A stretch of 64,000 nt of DNA from Undaria pinnatifida (lineage: Eukaryota; Sar; Phaeophyceae; Laminariales; Alariaceae): assembly GCA_012845835.1 (NCBI GenBank), contig JABAKD010000023.1, positions 1,847,343 to 1,911,342 on the forward strand. The letters are read 5' to 3'. The number at the start of each line of letters is the position of its first letter. The first letter of the stretch is position 1. The position numbers were made by a program, and so were the translations under genes. Shown here one piece after another: positions 41,936 to 55,684 of the stretch. The notes under the pieces are model-generated. The model had not been told where the DNA came from and ran no database searches. It saw nothing but the letters and a program-made list of their open reading frames with translations.

Positions 41936-43362
41936 AGAAAACAAACAACCCAAGATCAGCTCGAAGGAAGAGGTTATACAATGAGGACGACATTGCGTGC
42001 ACGTCAAAAAACGACGAAGAGAATAGGAAGTAATCCAACATCAAACTGAACGGAGACCAGGGTAGGACGGCAACGTCCGAAATTTTGACAATTACAGGAA
42101 TTCGACAAACAGATGGATCGAGATCAGCAGGATCCATTTGCACGAAGCCACAACACGTCGTCACACAATATTATATCAACATATTCACAATGTCCCACAG
42201 CCAGGAAGCCCAGGCAGCTGACACCGGGGACATTTCCGACGACAGCATAGCTACGGGAGAAGAACGGCGAACAAAGCTTGTACGCCAGGTTTCCTTTCAT
42301 GGAACAAGACTGCGGAGAATAGGCAGCGCCGGAGATCGCCCACTGGACCATTAATCTTCAAGGCGTCGAAGACTACTCCGATAAGTAATTTGTAACGTTA
42401 GTGTGGAATGTAACAGATAGATGGGGATATAATGACTTGATGGAAGGCCAGCGCTTCGTTGATTTTGTCACCAGCGTATGTGCCAAAGCTTATATAAGAT
42501 GGTCTGAGCGCCAAAACTTCTCGAGAGCAAAGTGCAGGCCAAAGGGTGTGACCGCGAATGGAGGGCGTGGAAGAACTGTTATCCAGAGAGGGTGAAGTGG
42601 TACTAAAGGCAGACTCGAAAGAGAGAACGATACGTGTCTAGTGCGACTTTTAGGCAAACAGTAACCAGCAATTGATTCTGTTGGAGCAAAAAAATGGCAG
42701 ACCTCGTTTGAAGCGACGGTGGCGATTGCCCTTCTAGTCGAGGACACCATTGGCTCTTTAACGTCCACCGCGACGTGAAGTGTAAGTGCGGTGAAACGAT
42801 TGTCGAAAGATCTCAAACACAGCATGCGCAGGCTGATCAGAAATAGGAGGATACGCGCTGACATGATATTGTTTTTGCATATACAGCCTTATGACAAGGA
42901 AAGTAAAGTGAAGCTGAGCAGAGAAAGATTGCCCCCTCTGACACATTTTTTTTTTGCATATCTACGATCCCAGAATACTATAAGGGTGACTATGGCCTCT
43001 ATCATATATGGTATTATAGTTTCATTCAACGACGAGTGTTAAAGAGTGGGATCCACAAGGAATCCATCGGTGAAATGTAGATGTTCATAATGTAGTCGAA
43101 AGAGTGTATGCAGAGTACGGGCTAAGCTGTCGGACCATGTGTTAGAAGTCATTTACTCTAAGTATGGAAGAAACATATATATGGTACTGCGGTCCACCGA
43201 GTACTAACGCGTCGACGGGTCACGTGCGTAAGATAGAAGTATTGGCCAGGTTATGTGCGTAAGATCGAAATGTTTACTTCGGCACGTGCGTATGGTTAAG
43301 CTGGGCGTAGTGGATACTGAGGTATGATATATTGTGTTACCGTAAAAAGAAAGAGACACGAG
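41936..43362. other. 3' region of the copia element, non-coding
   Basis: 1.4 kb between the end of RNase H and the right LTR, longer than usual for copia. No domain is recognisable. It ends with the purine run AAAAAGAAAGAGAC at 43344-43357. Confidence 0.45.
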
Positions 43363-43569
43363 TGCTTGCAGATCGAGTTCACTCATCACATCTGCATCTG
43401 AACTTAGGCAGTTCACAGTGACACAAGTTTAGGTTGCCCCAACGAAAGCCCAATTAAAGTGATACACCATCGTCTAAACTTCGATGAGTCAGGCTAGACC
43501 TCGTCTCGCCACGGCTCTGTGTCAGGCTCTCAAAACCGTCATCGGTCAGTCACCACTGTGCTTGTAACA
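43363..43569 (+). repeat. Right LTR of the copia element
   Basis: Starts TGCTTGCAGATCG just after the polypurine-like run and ends GTAACA. See the left LTR for shared blocks. Confidence 0.65.
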
Positions 43570-46194
43570 TATAGTCTCACGCGTGATGCCGGCACACTTG
43601 GAGGACTGTAGGCGCATCGAGATTGTCTAAAACTTTTTCAGCGGCTGTGGGGGCAATGCTGACCTTGGTCGTGGCTATATGATCGATTTCCAAAGGTGAC
43701 TTGAAAGTTGAAAAACATAGCGAGCGTTCGTTGAGTGTACTTTGACGGGATTTCTAATCGAAAAAGTTGAAGATGTATCTCATGTTAGAACGTCTGTGCC
43801 GGCGACGGGGGGATACTCTGTCCTCCTGAGAGTGTTTTATAGCACCTACCACGCCTGCAAGTCTAACATGTTTTGGTCGCCGGCCCCGTGCGTAAAAATA
43901 TTTTTGTTGCATGTCCCCTTTCTTCTGAGGCTTTTTGGCCCCAACGTCCTTCCAACACGGAGGTTTGATACCAAGAGTTCGCAGAGAGTAATGTCGCTTG
44001 TGTATCCATTTATTCCTGGGAGCGATAGCCGACACACAAACCTCACCCTTCAAATTCACGAGCTGCTGCCAAAATTCACTTTGCAACTTGTGTGTTCTAG
44101 TGACTGTTTTGGGCTTAACCCATGTATATTGTATTTAGTCTATATATACATGTATACACACATATATATCTTCGGGGGGCGCTGTATCGTGGAGTGTCTG
44201 CTAGCGGCGCAGAACGGTGGAATGGCCACGGGGGTGTCTGGAATTCAAGGGCCTTCGAGAGACCATGTTTGAGTTACCAATATAATGTCGCACGGCACAC
44301 CACAAGCAGTCGAAAATACTTCACGTCGCAGTGTTCACTCACTTTGCATTATCCCAATTTTCAGGTGAGAGGTGACGAGGCCGGAGTCGATGAAGTATCC
44401 GTTTCGATTGCAAATAAAACATGGTCGAGGCGACAGTGGGGAGCGGTGTTGCGCGAAGCCACAAATTCGTTTGCGTGCCACCTGACCAACAACGGGACAT
44501 GGTACTTCAAATTTTACCACGTCAATGAGTTTACTAATACATTTTGAAGGCGAAGGTGAAGGCAGGAAGAGGAGCATATTCGAGATGATAAAGCGTGTTT
44601 CGCACAACTACCTAAACGTTCTGGTGTATAATGCACTCGAAGGGGCGTTTCACAATGCATACTGCACCGGCTCTGAGGAGGAAGTGGGGCGGGAGCTATG
44701 TGTCCAAGCCTTTCGTTCTTAGAGCGTTGTTTCCACAACGTCAAACAAGCGTTTATTATGTACAACCCAACCCCAACAGTAATGGCACCATCCATGAGAT
44801 CAAATGGGGTTTATAAAAGCTGCTGAAACAATTGCGCACACTATACTAATTGTATTTTTCCCCCTGTCTAGTGTGAAATTGTTGCAGAGAGTAAATACCT
44901 TGACCAAACAATGTCCGCACAAAAATCGCATTCATTTAATCAACCCTTTCACCGGTCTGATCTCACATGATGGCGACCAACCCTTTGACATGAACACAGC
45001 ACTGTATGTGTCGTAGAGTGCGCGCTCACTTCGAACATTTTAATTTCTCTCACGGATTGGTAGCCTTTCGTCGTTACGGTCATGCTTTGGCCAGCATTCG
45101 GTTCATACGTCACCACCAAAGCATTATATTTGGAAAGAACGTAAACTAAAGTCAAGGTTAATGTCTCAATGGTTAATTAACATATTTGGTTATGTTATTC
45201 GCACATTCTATATATGTCTTCCGGCTTCAAAAACTGCGAACTCGTTGCCAAACAATTTGTGTTCATGGTTGGTGGGGCCCGCTCGCCTGCACAACATGCC
45301 AGACACCATAACCAGGGCAATGCATATCATACACAATATGTTTGAGTGAGGTCGCAAGTATCCTAATTAGTTGCTGGCAGATTATACTTCAAACTTCCCG
45401 CTTGAGTACCTCTTTTTGCTCCTTGCGGTAGAATGCCTTGCCGATGTTTGCGACAAATAGTTATGCCACTACATTATAATGTATAATAGTCTTAATTCAG
45501 TTTTTGGGAAGTGTCTCCCATTCCCAATAATCAAAATGATGCAAAGACGTTTGTAATGCCTCGTGTAGGATATGCCAACTGAGGGTGACAACGTCGCACA
45601 TAAGGTGTTGAGGTGACACTAAGCGTTTTTGGCGGAAATTGGGAGAAGTGCGGGTATTGCCACCTGGACAAGCACGAAGCGAAGACGAGTTCGTAGTGGG
45701 CTAAACCACATCGTTTGAATCCATTTTTTTTGTCGCATCCGACATGTCACATAAAACAACATAGCGGTTGTTCTGTGCCAGGCGTCGCCGTTGCTGTTTC
45801 TTTCTGGGCCCTGCCGTTGCCCCTGCTACGAAGCAGGTTGCCTTGTACGTGTTGATCGTGATATCACCGCTCGCATTCATCATAGAGATCCATCAATATC
45901 TACCTCTGCTGGATTTTCGTCATAGAAACGACGAAATTGTAACATTAACAATATCACCGCGGGTGTATAACCGTTTTCTAAATGTTTTGCATTTTTTTCG
46001 ATTGAACACTTCGCTGTTGGATTGAGGACATGACAAATATTGAACATTTTATTTTCGAGTTCTGATCGACCTGCTGAAAGTGTGGCATCCGAGCAACGCC
46101 ACCCGCTACCATTGCTCATAGACTGGAGTTGTAGAACGCTGCTAACACACACAACACGCTGTACACAATATGCTGCTCCACAGAATACTGCAAG
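43570..46194. other. No confident gene; one weak candidate exon
   Basis: A plus-strand frame at 44364-44547 follows a good acceptor (TTTTCAG) and reads 'DEAGVDEVSVSIANKTWSRR' before a TGA. I do not recognise it. The rest is AT-rich with short ORFs. Confidence 0.35.
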
Positions 46195-46600
46195 GGTGTG
46201 ATCGGCACGGTACGTACAAAGGCATACCGGCAGTATATACCGCCGGTATTACCGGTACCGGACGTTTTCACTGAGTAAGATCGGTACGCCGTCATTACCT
46301 GTACCGGAAACCTTTGAACGTTTGATACGATATCAATACCGGTACCGGAAAGTTCGGTAAGCACGGTATGACATCAATACCGGTTCTGGCGGTAACGATA
46401 CATACTTTCGTACCGGCTTCGGCGGTAGTGGTACATACTTTCCTACCGGTGCCGTACACTTCGGTGAGTTTCGTACACTCCAATACAGTTCTCGCTGGAA
46501 AAATCGAAAATTTCAGTACGATGTCAATACCGGCACTGGGCACCTCGGTATGTTCGGTACGATATCCATACCACTACCGATAATAACGGTACCGAACATA
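46195..46600. repeat. Palindrome-rich degenerate GGTACCG repeat
   Basis: About 400 bp dominated by GGTACCG/CGGTACC, 'ATACCGGTACCGG' and 'TTCGGTACGATATCAATACC' variants on both strands. Many short palindromes result, such as ACCGGTACCGG. Unit length is irregular. It is not coding. Confidence 0.7.
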
Positions 46601-47889
46601 TCAAACCCTTGGAATATTGTTTCGACCTTCCTGGAATTCGCAGGCACCACATGGTATGGTACCGTAAGTTATTAACGCAAGCGGAGTAAATACCTATTGA
46701 GTTTTGCCACGTTATTGTATTTGTTGAAAGTTGATGTCACAGGAGCCACATGATTTGTATCAAGTGGAAATACGACGCAAATCTAGACGATGAAGAGCTG
46801 CCGGCAAAGGCTAGGCACCGGTAACGTAAGTCATTCCACTGTAGGGGTTGCAGGTGTTGGTTTAAGAAGTAACGTACCTGTCCAGTTGATGGACCTTCAG
46901 CAAGGAAATGACTGTTAGTAATTTGTCAAGAATTTTCACGCGTACATATATATTGTGTTACGACTAAGGCATGGACGCTCGGTCTGGTTGTGCTTCGAAA
47001 TCGTTTTCTCTGGTGAAATTTGGAGCTGCTCTTGTAAGGGGCTCAGGGACTTTCTGTATTATAACCCCGAGCGTGAGGTGGATCATTTCTGCATTACGTC
47101 GATGTGGCCTCAGACATCTCCCTCGGGTTCGTGTAGGTGATACGGTGCTGTAAGGGATAGTATACTACGATATGGTATCGTGAGGTAGGGAGGTGCGTGG
47201 TGTGTTACACTAAAGCGGTGGTTTTCAAAGTGTATTTGCGACGGTATACACTGGCGAGTGTGGAATGACGGGAACTGGGGCCTATGATATGACGCGGTGT
47301 GGTGGGGTGACGTGGTCGTGGTGTACTTAATGCATTCAAATACAAATATATTGGGCACCCCAATCAGAAACGTATATGTCCGATCGGTCCAGAAAAAAAA
47401 TGTCGATCTGATAACGTAAAAAATATATGGCCTGTAGAGGGAACGGCAGACTCACAGAACGCTGTGCCTCAGACAAAATGTTGAACGGTACGAGATGAAT
47501 ATATTTTTTAGTAAGCGCAAAAAAAACACACACACACGGACGGGGTGTACTTTTTCCTCGTACTGAGGTGAAAATTACAATGTGGTTCTCATGCCCGCCT
47601 TACATGTGACTCAGAACCCTCGCGCAATGGATGCGTGTTTCGAAGTTATTGTCCTATGTAGAGCAGATCAATCGATTTTTACTTAAAGACAATATATCGT
47701 TTTTTGAGTACTCTGGGGGGGGGGCGGGGAAAAAAAGTAGAAAACCGGAAGAAACTATCTCGAACGTGAATACGCATAGCATTGACCGTCATGAGCTGCT
47801 CACACACGCCATGGCATTACCCCTCTTTTTTCACTTGTTTTCTTGATATGCGTAGGTTCCGCAAGATCACTGTCGGCATTTTTGTCGGT
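46601..47889. other. No recognisable gene
   Basis: Short ORFs only; an AC run near 47528-47537. Confidence 0.4.
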
Positions 47890-48430
47890 ACACAGTTGTC
47901 GCTGACACACGGCTGTGTTGATCAGCAACCATCATTGGCACTGCTTAGCCGGAGATGGTTTCACTTCGATTATCGCTGTCGATACGCAAATGTGCTCAAA
48001 AAAATATTTTTTCGCATCGCTGGTCGCGGCTTACATCCAGCTATGCCCCACACGGATGTGTCGTCGATGTAACCTCGTTTGTCGCCGTTGATAGTCGCTG
48101 GTCACTGTCGCTGTTGGTATAAAGCAGTTGGTGACACGGCTGTCATATTGGCTGTTGCTTCGCTGATTGCTGTTGATATACCAAGATCTCCGGCGCGGCT
48201 CTTTGACTCTTGTTTCGGTGATCGATGTTGCTGAAAAAAATTGCGGCACGGCCGTGTCGGAGCTGCTTTGTATGGCTGCTGACGTGGCTGGGGTTTGGTT
48301 GCTCTGGCTTCGCTATTCGGAATACAGCAGTCGTGGGCACGGTTGTGCCAAGGGCCATACTTCGCTTTCCTCGGCTTGACAGTGACAGAGGCCTCTGGTT
48401 CGCGGATCTCGGCATGGCGGTGATTGGGGC
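47890..48430. repeat. Degenerate tandem repeat (low confidence)
   Basis: Recurring 'CACGGCTGTG/ACACGGATGTG/GACACGGCTGTC/CACGGCCGTG', 'CGCTGTTG-TATA' and 'TTCGCT-AT' motifs at roughly 80-110 bp spacing suggest an old tandem array. Boundaries are uncertain. Confidence 0.35.
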
Positions 48431-50300
48431 TTTGGTTTTGATTGTTTTTTAATATATTATAACACTATGCTTGGCACGACGGTGATATTTCAAGGCCACT
48501 GCAGTCGATTTGCGTATTACAGTTACTAATTTTTCTGTGTTATCAATACATAGGCTATCGGTGACAGAACTGTTTCTATACATAGTCACCGCTGTTTCGT
48601 GGATTGAGGTTGTTTTCCTACCATTTCTAGCAATGGGATGGCAGAGATGCTTTTGCTGAGCTTATATTTTACGTTGAACATATACTGACGCCTGTCTTCG
48701 TCGCCGTTGTTTTTTCGCGGATCATGGTTAACAGACAGTTATGGCTGACATTGGGTCAGAATTGCGATAGGTATATCACTGGTTACTCCGTAAATGTATA
48801 GTGCCTACGCAGTCATTTCAGAGGTGATGGTGTGTATAGCGTGTATGTATGGCTGATATGCTGACAGACGTGGTCGCAGGCCACACTGCATACGTTTCAA
48901 CGGGTACCGAACGCGTTGCCGCCACCTCTTCCAATATAGGATCGGGGGCTACGGTTTTATATCGTGCGGGTGTCGCGTTGTGTCGGGGACACCCGTTGCT
49001 GCTGTAAGGACACGAGTCGCTAAACACTGCTCGTCCGCAGTACAGCTACATTTCGACGGCACCATCCCCGGGTCCGTTTCCACGTGGTATGGGCGTACAT
49101 GCACCGACAAGGGTGTACCACACCACAGGTGAGTGGGGGCATCGTTGGCCCAGTAGCCCGCCCCCCCCACCTCGACCCCCCAATATTGGCACCGGGCGGG
49201 AAAATAGGCAACGACCGCACACCAGGGGAGTAGGCTGTCGGGACGGGGTCTTCGTCGCCACCGAGGCCTTCTAAACTGCCCCCCCCGCCCCCCCCCCCCC
49301 CCCCCCACCCCCCCCCCTTCCCCCCCTTGTCTGCCCCGGCGATAGCTGAGCGGGCCGACAATACCGCTTGGGTGCTTGCCCTGTTCTTTCAGGTAGTATC
49401 GCAGACACATGCGTGACTCCTGACAACTATGTCCAATTTCGTCACATGTAAATTTTGCTGCTAGGGAATGGTAGGTAGGAGTTGGCCGGAATCGCGCTGA
49501 TAGTGTCTGTGCTGTCTCAGGCTTTCGCGATGGATCGGCTGGACACGCAGAATCACTTCGACGTTCGCTTAGTTGATTGCCAGAACAATGGCAGTGGAAG
49601 TCTCGCCCCCATTTCAACGTAATGAGATGTGTATTGACTTTCAAATGGTATTTTATTGTCATTGGCGGTAGGTGGTCGGGGTCTAATAGCTCCGACACCT
49701 AAATCATCGCCAGACAGGGGTGCGGCCTATGCTACAATCAATACCACAGCTTTCCGCCGACGAAAATCGTTGCGTGGACACATGGGCGATTCTCAACCCC
49801 TCGCCTACATTGACGGTATGGGCAGACCTATTTGGTACTCAATGCAATGGCCACTCCGGCGGTTGCCGTGGCATACCCCGGGGTGGGAGGCAGGCGGGAG
49901 GGGGGGGACGCGTTTGTGCCGGGTTTCGTGCGCAAACACGACGCGTTTTGGGATGAAGTCGTTCTGCAGAAACACATATTCTGTGATGAGCTTGAGTTAT
50001 GCTTGTGTTTAGAACATAGAACAAGCAGTAGAGAGGTACCAAAAAAGTTGGACGGTGACCCTTCCTGGTATCGCTTTCAAACCAGAGACGGTGCTCTTAC
50101 GCGATCGCAAAAATATCAAATTATCATCGATGTTCCACACCCGCCGGTCTTTCGCCTCTTTGCTCGCCACTCTACAGTAAAAACATCAAAAGAAGTTTGG
50201 GTTAGACTACCACCCCAGTTCGGTAGCAGTTGCAGAGAATAAGAAACAATGGAAATATGGCTAGGCCAAGCGCCTGGGGGAGGATGCATCATCTAACCCA
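48431..50300. other. No recognisable gene; C tract
   Basis: A C-rich tract at about 49279-49327 creates Gly-rich ORFs on the minus strand that are not credible. A frame at 49832-50242 lacks recognisable domains. Confidence 0.4.
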
Positions 50301-50363
50301 ATACTTATATTGAATGATCTGTGAAGGCGCAGAGAAATACTGCAGTAAATTCTGGTTTCCAAA
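50301..50363 (+). repeat. Short direct repeat, first copy
   Basis: Reads 'ATACTTATATTGAATGATCT' then 'GTGAAGGCGCAGA', and recurs at 50933-50990 with substitutions. Confidence 0.5.
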
Positions 50364-53300
50364 ACATAAGGTATCGATGGTACGGAGTTGGCTCCATGAT
50401 TTCGAACCAGTAAGTTACTTGGAGAATCTAGGCCACATCGATTAGTGGGCCTGTTTACTAAGTAAGATCCCAAGCGTAGAGAACATACGTTGAATGTGAA
50501 ATTTGGCTATCCCACCTACCCAGCTTATGAAAGAAAGCAGTATTTATTGTTTTTTAACCTTCGCCGACCGGAGAATTTTGCGAGCGCCTTGCCACTCTCA
50601 GCCCCGTCCGGAAGCAACAAGCGATATCTTAAAATGGGTCCGAGCTTTTACGAAAGCCGTTTGTTCCGGCCAATTTGAGTCTTCCTGAGGCATAGCACCG
50701 GAGCCACAATCCAACGGGCATGATCAAGAGGGAACAGAAAAACAATCAGACCACAGTAAACACCGTGCGTACTAGGGGGCTTCTGTGTCATGTATTCAAA
50801 ATTATGTTTGATTTTTTTCATTTTTTTGTGTTTTTTTTTTTTTCAAGATTACATCCACGCTGAGCGCTCAGCGCGGAGGTACATCCCGGGCGAGACTCTC
50901 CTGCTTCAGGGCAGGAGGCGTCACAAACTTGGATACTTACGTTGAATGATCAGTGAAGCCGCAGAAGACTGCTACAGTATTGGTTTGTTTGCAGCGAGCA
51001 CGGTAAGCGGGTAAGTCCCTAACACAGACAAAGGGTTTAACGAATTACGACATTGACAGTTCCGATCTGTCGGGATTTTCTTCAAGGTTTAAATTTGTTC
51101 TTAGGTACGCGGTGCCTTGGTTGTCTCTCTGACAACAAAATTGCTTCTGTACCCGAAGTGATTACCATCATCTGGTATTCATGTTCCTTGCTTTCTCTCG
51201 TGGATACAGGACAGCTCGGCACTTCAAGTGTCATCACTCCGAATAAGACCTTCGCTAATTGTGTTTCCACTTCATCCATCAAGATCCGGCCGATACAGGC
51301 GTTGACCCCATGCCACATAATCAGTGCGACTACTGGTTGGTAGCTATATCTGCCTGCTAGCCCTCCGTGGAAGCAGCCGCGTTGGTCAACCTCGACACTA
51401 TATGGGACCACGTACGAAAAATGTCAATGCTTTTGACTGAAAAACGCCTTGCGCTTTTCAGATAGGGTGACATGGCTGTCTTCTATGTTACGAATCGGAG
51501 CCTAGAAGGAGGAGTCAGTCTGGAATCAGGGTGAGACATGCAAGTATATTCATGGCGAAGAAAACGAGGGTATCTAGCCTACTAGCATCGCAAGGTCCAC
51601 ACATAGGCCATATCTGTGGCACGCCTCAGGTATTCATAATGACTGACCTCCCAAGGTCCGATACGACCGAGTTCAGAAGGCGCTTGAGCGTTCGTCGGAG
51701 CAAGAGAGCATGTCCCTCGTGCAAGTGCTCAGGATGGGAAGCCTCCCGAGAAGGCAGCGTGAAAATATTAACTTGATGGCTGATCCAGAGGTTTATGAAC
51801 GTGAACACAAGGAACTGAGGAATTGTGGCAGGGTGGGGCAGCCACACAAGACTAAGGGAGGGGACATAAATAGCGCGGCCCCTACTACCATAAAAACGCC
51901 TGTCATAGTAACTCTTGAAACTGTCACTGAACCGTAACATCTACGCCGAGCACACGAAGCGGTCCCTGATGAAAAACTATATGTCGGACTACGGCTTATG
52001 GTTTGAAGAATGCCGGGATATGATCATCTGCCTACGAGATGGTAAGGCTTTATTCTTGAGTGGTTATCTATTAAAAGATGCCAGGAAAAAACAGTAGAGG
52101 AGCGGCACATATATGGTGCCCCCCAACGTTGTTCGTATTTTATACTCATCATCACACGGATCCACAGTCTGGGTCAGGTTTAGAGGCGGAAATGGTCTCC
52201 CCCACGATTGACGCCTGCATTATATTCACGAAAGCACTTAGTGCCATACTGCCACCCCTGCCGGCGGAAGGTGACATGGGCAGCTTTGATTCAGCTGCCT
52301 CTGGCTGTCCTTAAGAGCAAAACTCCTGTCGACCAATTTCAGGATAGTTTCGTCTTTTTAAGAAAGAAGGCAATGCTATTAAAAGGTACATATTGCCTCC
52401 TTAATATATTACCATACCTGGTGGAAATGTATAACACCATTCTTAGTACCGTGTGTAGGAGAGTGGATTTGATTACCAAAAAGTTACAATTCTCTTCCAC
52501 CGTATGATGGTCTCGGCAAAGTTCAAATGTGAGGACATATAGTATAACTTTGATCCCCTGACGAACGTCAACTTCACAAAAATCACCTCGACCGACGGCA
52601 AATAATCAAAGGTTTCACAGACTGATCGTTCAAACACCCTTGACCGCTCGTCCTTTTCGCTTGACTGACTTACCGTATCGTGACACGTTTTTGCTGCGGC
52701 GGAGAGACATGCCTCAATACTCAAGACAACCAATTCATTTTTTTAACCAATGGTTCAAGGTTCTGCAGTCTTTAACCACGCCCAACCGCGCCCAATCACG
52801 TACATATCACACCCACTGCTTCGCAAGTCCAGCCAGATAATCCCGTTGACCGTTCAGGGGGTGGCGCGCATAGTCCAGCATCTTGACATACAGCTCTTTG
52901 GAACTCTGGGGTTCCTCTTGACCTCAGTGTTGATCGTGTGCCCTTGCAGACTACTGCCAGGCTTCGCAGAAAAAAAAAGTGAAATGTTTGGCTTGGCGGC
53001 GAACCCAGGGACTACCTCGTGTCTGTCCACGTCGTTTTTAAAGGCCCCAACTCGCCTGCGTTCGGCATGCCCTTGCTGGCCTCCAGGCGTCCAGCTGCAG
53101 CCCTGACTGGTCTTGAGGGGCTTGTCATTCAATTCCATTGCAATCCGCGGGCTCACCACTTCCTGACAGGCAAGCTTCATTCTCTATATGAAATCCAGTG
53201 AACAACGCTTTGTCGGACACTTTGTTTTCTAGCGTGCAGACATATCTTACTATATATTATGGGTTTCGATGGAGAGAATGGAGCATGTTAGTGTCGCGAG

Positions 53301-55684
53301 TCTCGGACTTAGTGGGTTCAACGAATCGGTTAACGAGCAACTCCCAGGGCCCGTCTAAGGTCCAGCTCGACCCGTAAAGTCTAGCAAAGGCAAGCGGAGG
53401 GTAAGCGAGATGAGGATATAGCTGATAAGGTGGGAAGACATCATGTTGCTCCTGGAAGAGTCCATCACACCAAGAACTTGAACATTCCCTCCGTGGTAAG
53501 CATGGAATCTGAATCTGCAGAGGCGTTCAATGGACCTCAATGAAAACACAACCCCATGTTTTCGAGGAAGAAGAGGCGTTTCAACTTCCTGGACTTTATC
53601 ACCAACCTTAGGAGTGGACCACAAGATGACGTGTTTTCCAAGAGAATGCGGTACGTTCGTGTGGCGTACATGGGTGGGCGCAGTTAGAAAGTCGCGGAAT
53701 CTGCGAGGACTTTGAATATTAGTTGCTTGTCGTCACGGGTCGATATTAACGACGATATATCACGAAATGATCAGTTCTAGACAAAAAATGATGCCTTAAA
53801 GCAAACATAGTAGTCTAGAGTGTAGGAATAGAGCTACCGGTCAAGGGAACCGTTGTCTGCTGTATGCGCTCAACATATGTGTGATTGTGCGGGTGTGGGT
53901 ATGTGTGTGGGAGGGGCGAGGTGCGTGCCACCCATTATCATACACTATGTAGTCTATGGTATACGTATATTCTAGGCATATATATATATATTGTGTATAC
54001 ACGACATCGCTCTTGCACACACTATCGTCTCAACGAGAATTTGTTTTTACGAAACAATCGGTGGAATACTTTGTCTAGGCCACCATATACTACATTGCTG
54101 AGGTCGAAAAGTGATGGCGAGTTGGATTCGTACTTTTTTTATGAGATATGGGATGGTGGACACGTCGGAAGATAAATGTGGCGGCATCTCGAAGGTAGCT
54201 AACCCCGTGCAAGCAATGGTACAGAGGTGGTCGACGTTTTTGGTTTATGCAATAGGTAAACAGCGGAATACATGCCACAGCAATGGACCGGTCGGTACAT
54301 TAGACGTCTGCTGTCAGGAACAACAGGGCGGTTGGATACATGTGCCGTAAGGGAACGCGAGCGCATGCGGAACGAGATTCGCGTTTCAAGGTCGTCCACT
54401 CGGGCAGACGATTATTCCGTTGACTGTGTGGTGGGGCTGCTATCGTGAATTATTAGGTACCTTCCACCACGCCCCTGAACGTCTCGCAGAGAGTTGGAGA
54501 ACGGTCGTTTTCTTCGAAAAAAATAAGCAATTAATGGCTAAATCAAGTCGAAGGAGCAATTACTCCAACTTGCTCTCGCTGCGAAATGAGAGAACGACCA
54601 CGCTTGACAAATCTAATGGGCATTTTGGATCGAGTGACTCAGAGAGAAGGATGGCGAAGACCCAACTCGTACAAGGCGTAAAGTACGCAGAATACCGTAT
54701 TGTGTTCGATAAAGGTGTAACGGTGTCTAGTTGCGGGGTGTGTAGGAAAATATATGACAATTGGGGGGAAATACAACCGGGGCAAACGAAACAAACCTTA
54801 GTTTGTACGGTCAAAGTAGTCTCACACTGCCTCAGGGTTGGAGGCGTCGAACAATACGGTACTACAAGGAGGCTGGGCTACCAGAGAGTGACCACTGTAG
54901 GCGATAACTGTCAGGAACCCAGCTGGAGTCAGGTTTGAAAAGTTCGGCATGTGCGTGAAGGAGACAATTTGCGGATTGAAGGAAGCTGTGAAGGGTGTAT
55001 CTAGCCATGAAGAGAAATATATCTCATCCACGACACTTGAAACTATCAAGCATGACAACTTAATTCGAAACACCAACCATGGTAGGAGTGCAGCGTTCTA
55101 TTGTGATTGTTTTGGTGTGCAACATTTTATTTCCGGGTTTTTTGTTTACAACCGTCTCACCAATGAAATGGGATGCACTTTGTGGCGAAAAATACGCGTT
55201 GTGTATTAAAACCGTACTATAGATTGGAAGAATTGCCTTTTTGTCTCGAAGCCTGTCTACGTAATACCGTCAACAGCCAGTTAGGGAAATACAATATGTT
55301 CAACCAGACCGCATCAAGTATTTCTCTCTTCGTTTGGTGTTAAACAATCGTGGTTCTCCGCCACAGCCGCCCTCCAGGTGCGTTTGTGATTGTTTGTTGC
55401 GTGAATATTGCAACCATTCACGGGTTATAGCAGAGGATTGGATACAACAAACCACCTAATAATGCTAAGTGCCTCTCGTGTTCATGGTTTTTTTTCACGT
55501 ATTTTTGCCCGGCTGGATACAGTCTATTAAAAAACGTGAACACCCTACTGCTGTTATAATTGTATTTGGTTAGAGAAAACACAATACACATATTCGTCCT
55601 CTTCGCCACCTGCAAAGCACGTAAAGCAAGCATTTCAACGTGTCCGGTGCATCGCGCAAAAACGTATTCTTCGAAACGTTTTTA
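50364..55684. other. Sparse region without a confident gene
   Basis: Features noted: a T run at 50831-50843; a perfect 16-bp palindrome CGCTGAGCGCTCAGCG at 50858-50873, followed by a hairpin CTCCTGC-TTCAGG-GCAGGAG near 50899-50918; the second copy of the short direct repeat at 50933-50990; and a TA run near 53978-53992. Plus-strand frames 51710-51937, 52208-52507 and 54420-54938 have mildly protein-like composition but no recognised family, and could be relics of transposons. Confidence 0.4.

Larger units (their letters stand above)
37675..43569 (+). mobile_element. Decayed Ty1/copia LTR retrotransposon
   Basis: LTR-like direct repeats of about 210 bp (37675-37886 and 43363-43569) flank, in order, a UBN2-type Gag, a zinc knuckle, a protease remnant, a copia RT and a copia RNase H, all on the plus strand and broken by many stops and frameshifts. 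The left LTR ends in CA and is followed by GGTTATGAGCCTCGG, a plausible primer-binding site. A purine run (43343-43357) precedes the right LTR. Integrase, which in copia lies between protease and RT, is not recognisable in the 790 bp available. The LTRs share blocks such as 'TCGTCTCGCCACGGCTC' but are diverged, so the element is old. Confidence 0.75.

Noticed and set aside
49020-49361. Gly-rich ORFs around a C tract
   Set aside because: Caused by the homopolymer; frames on either side have no recognisable domains.
54420-54938. 172-codon plus-strand ORF
   Set aside because: Slightly protein-like, with several Cys, but no family recognised and no supporting context; mentioned only in the regional note.
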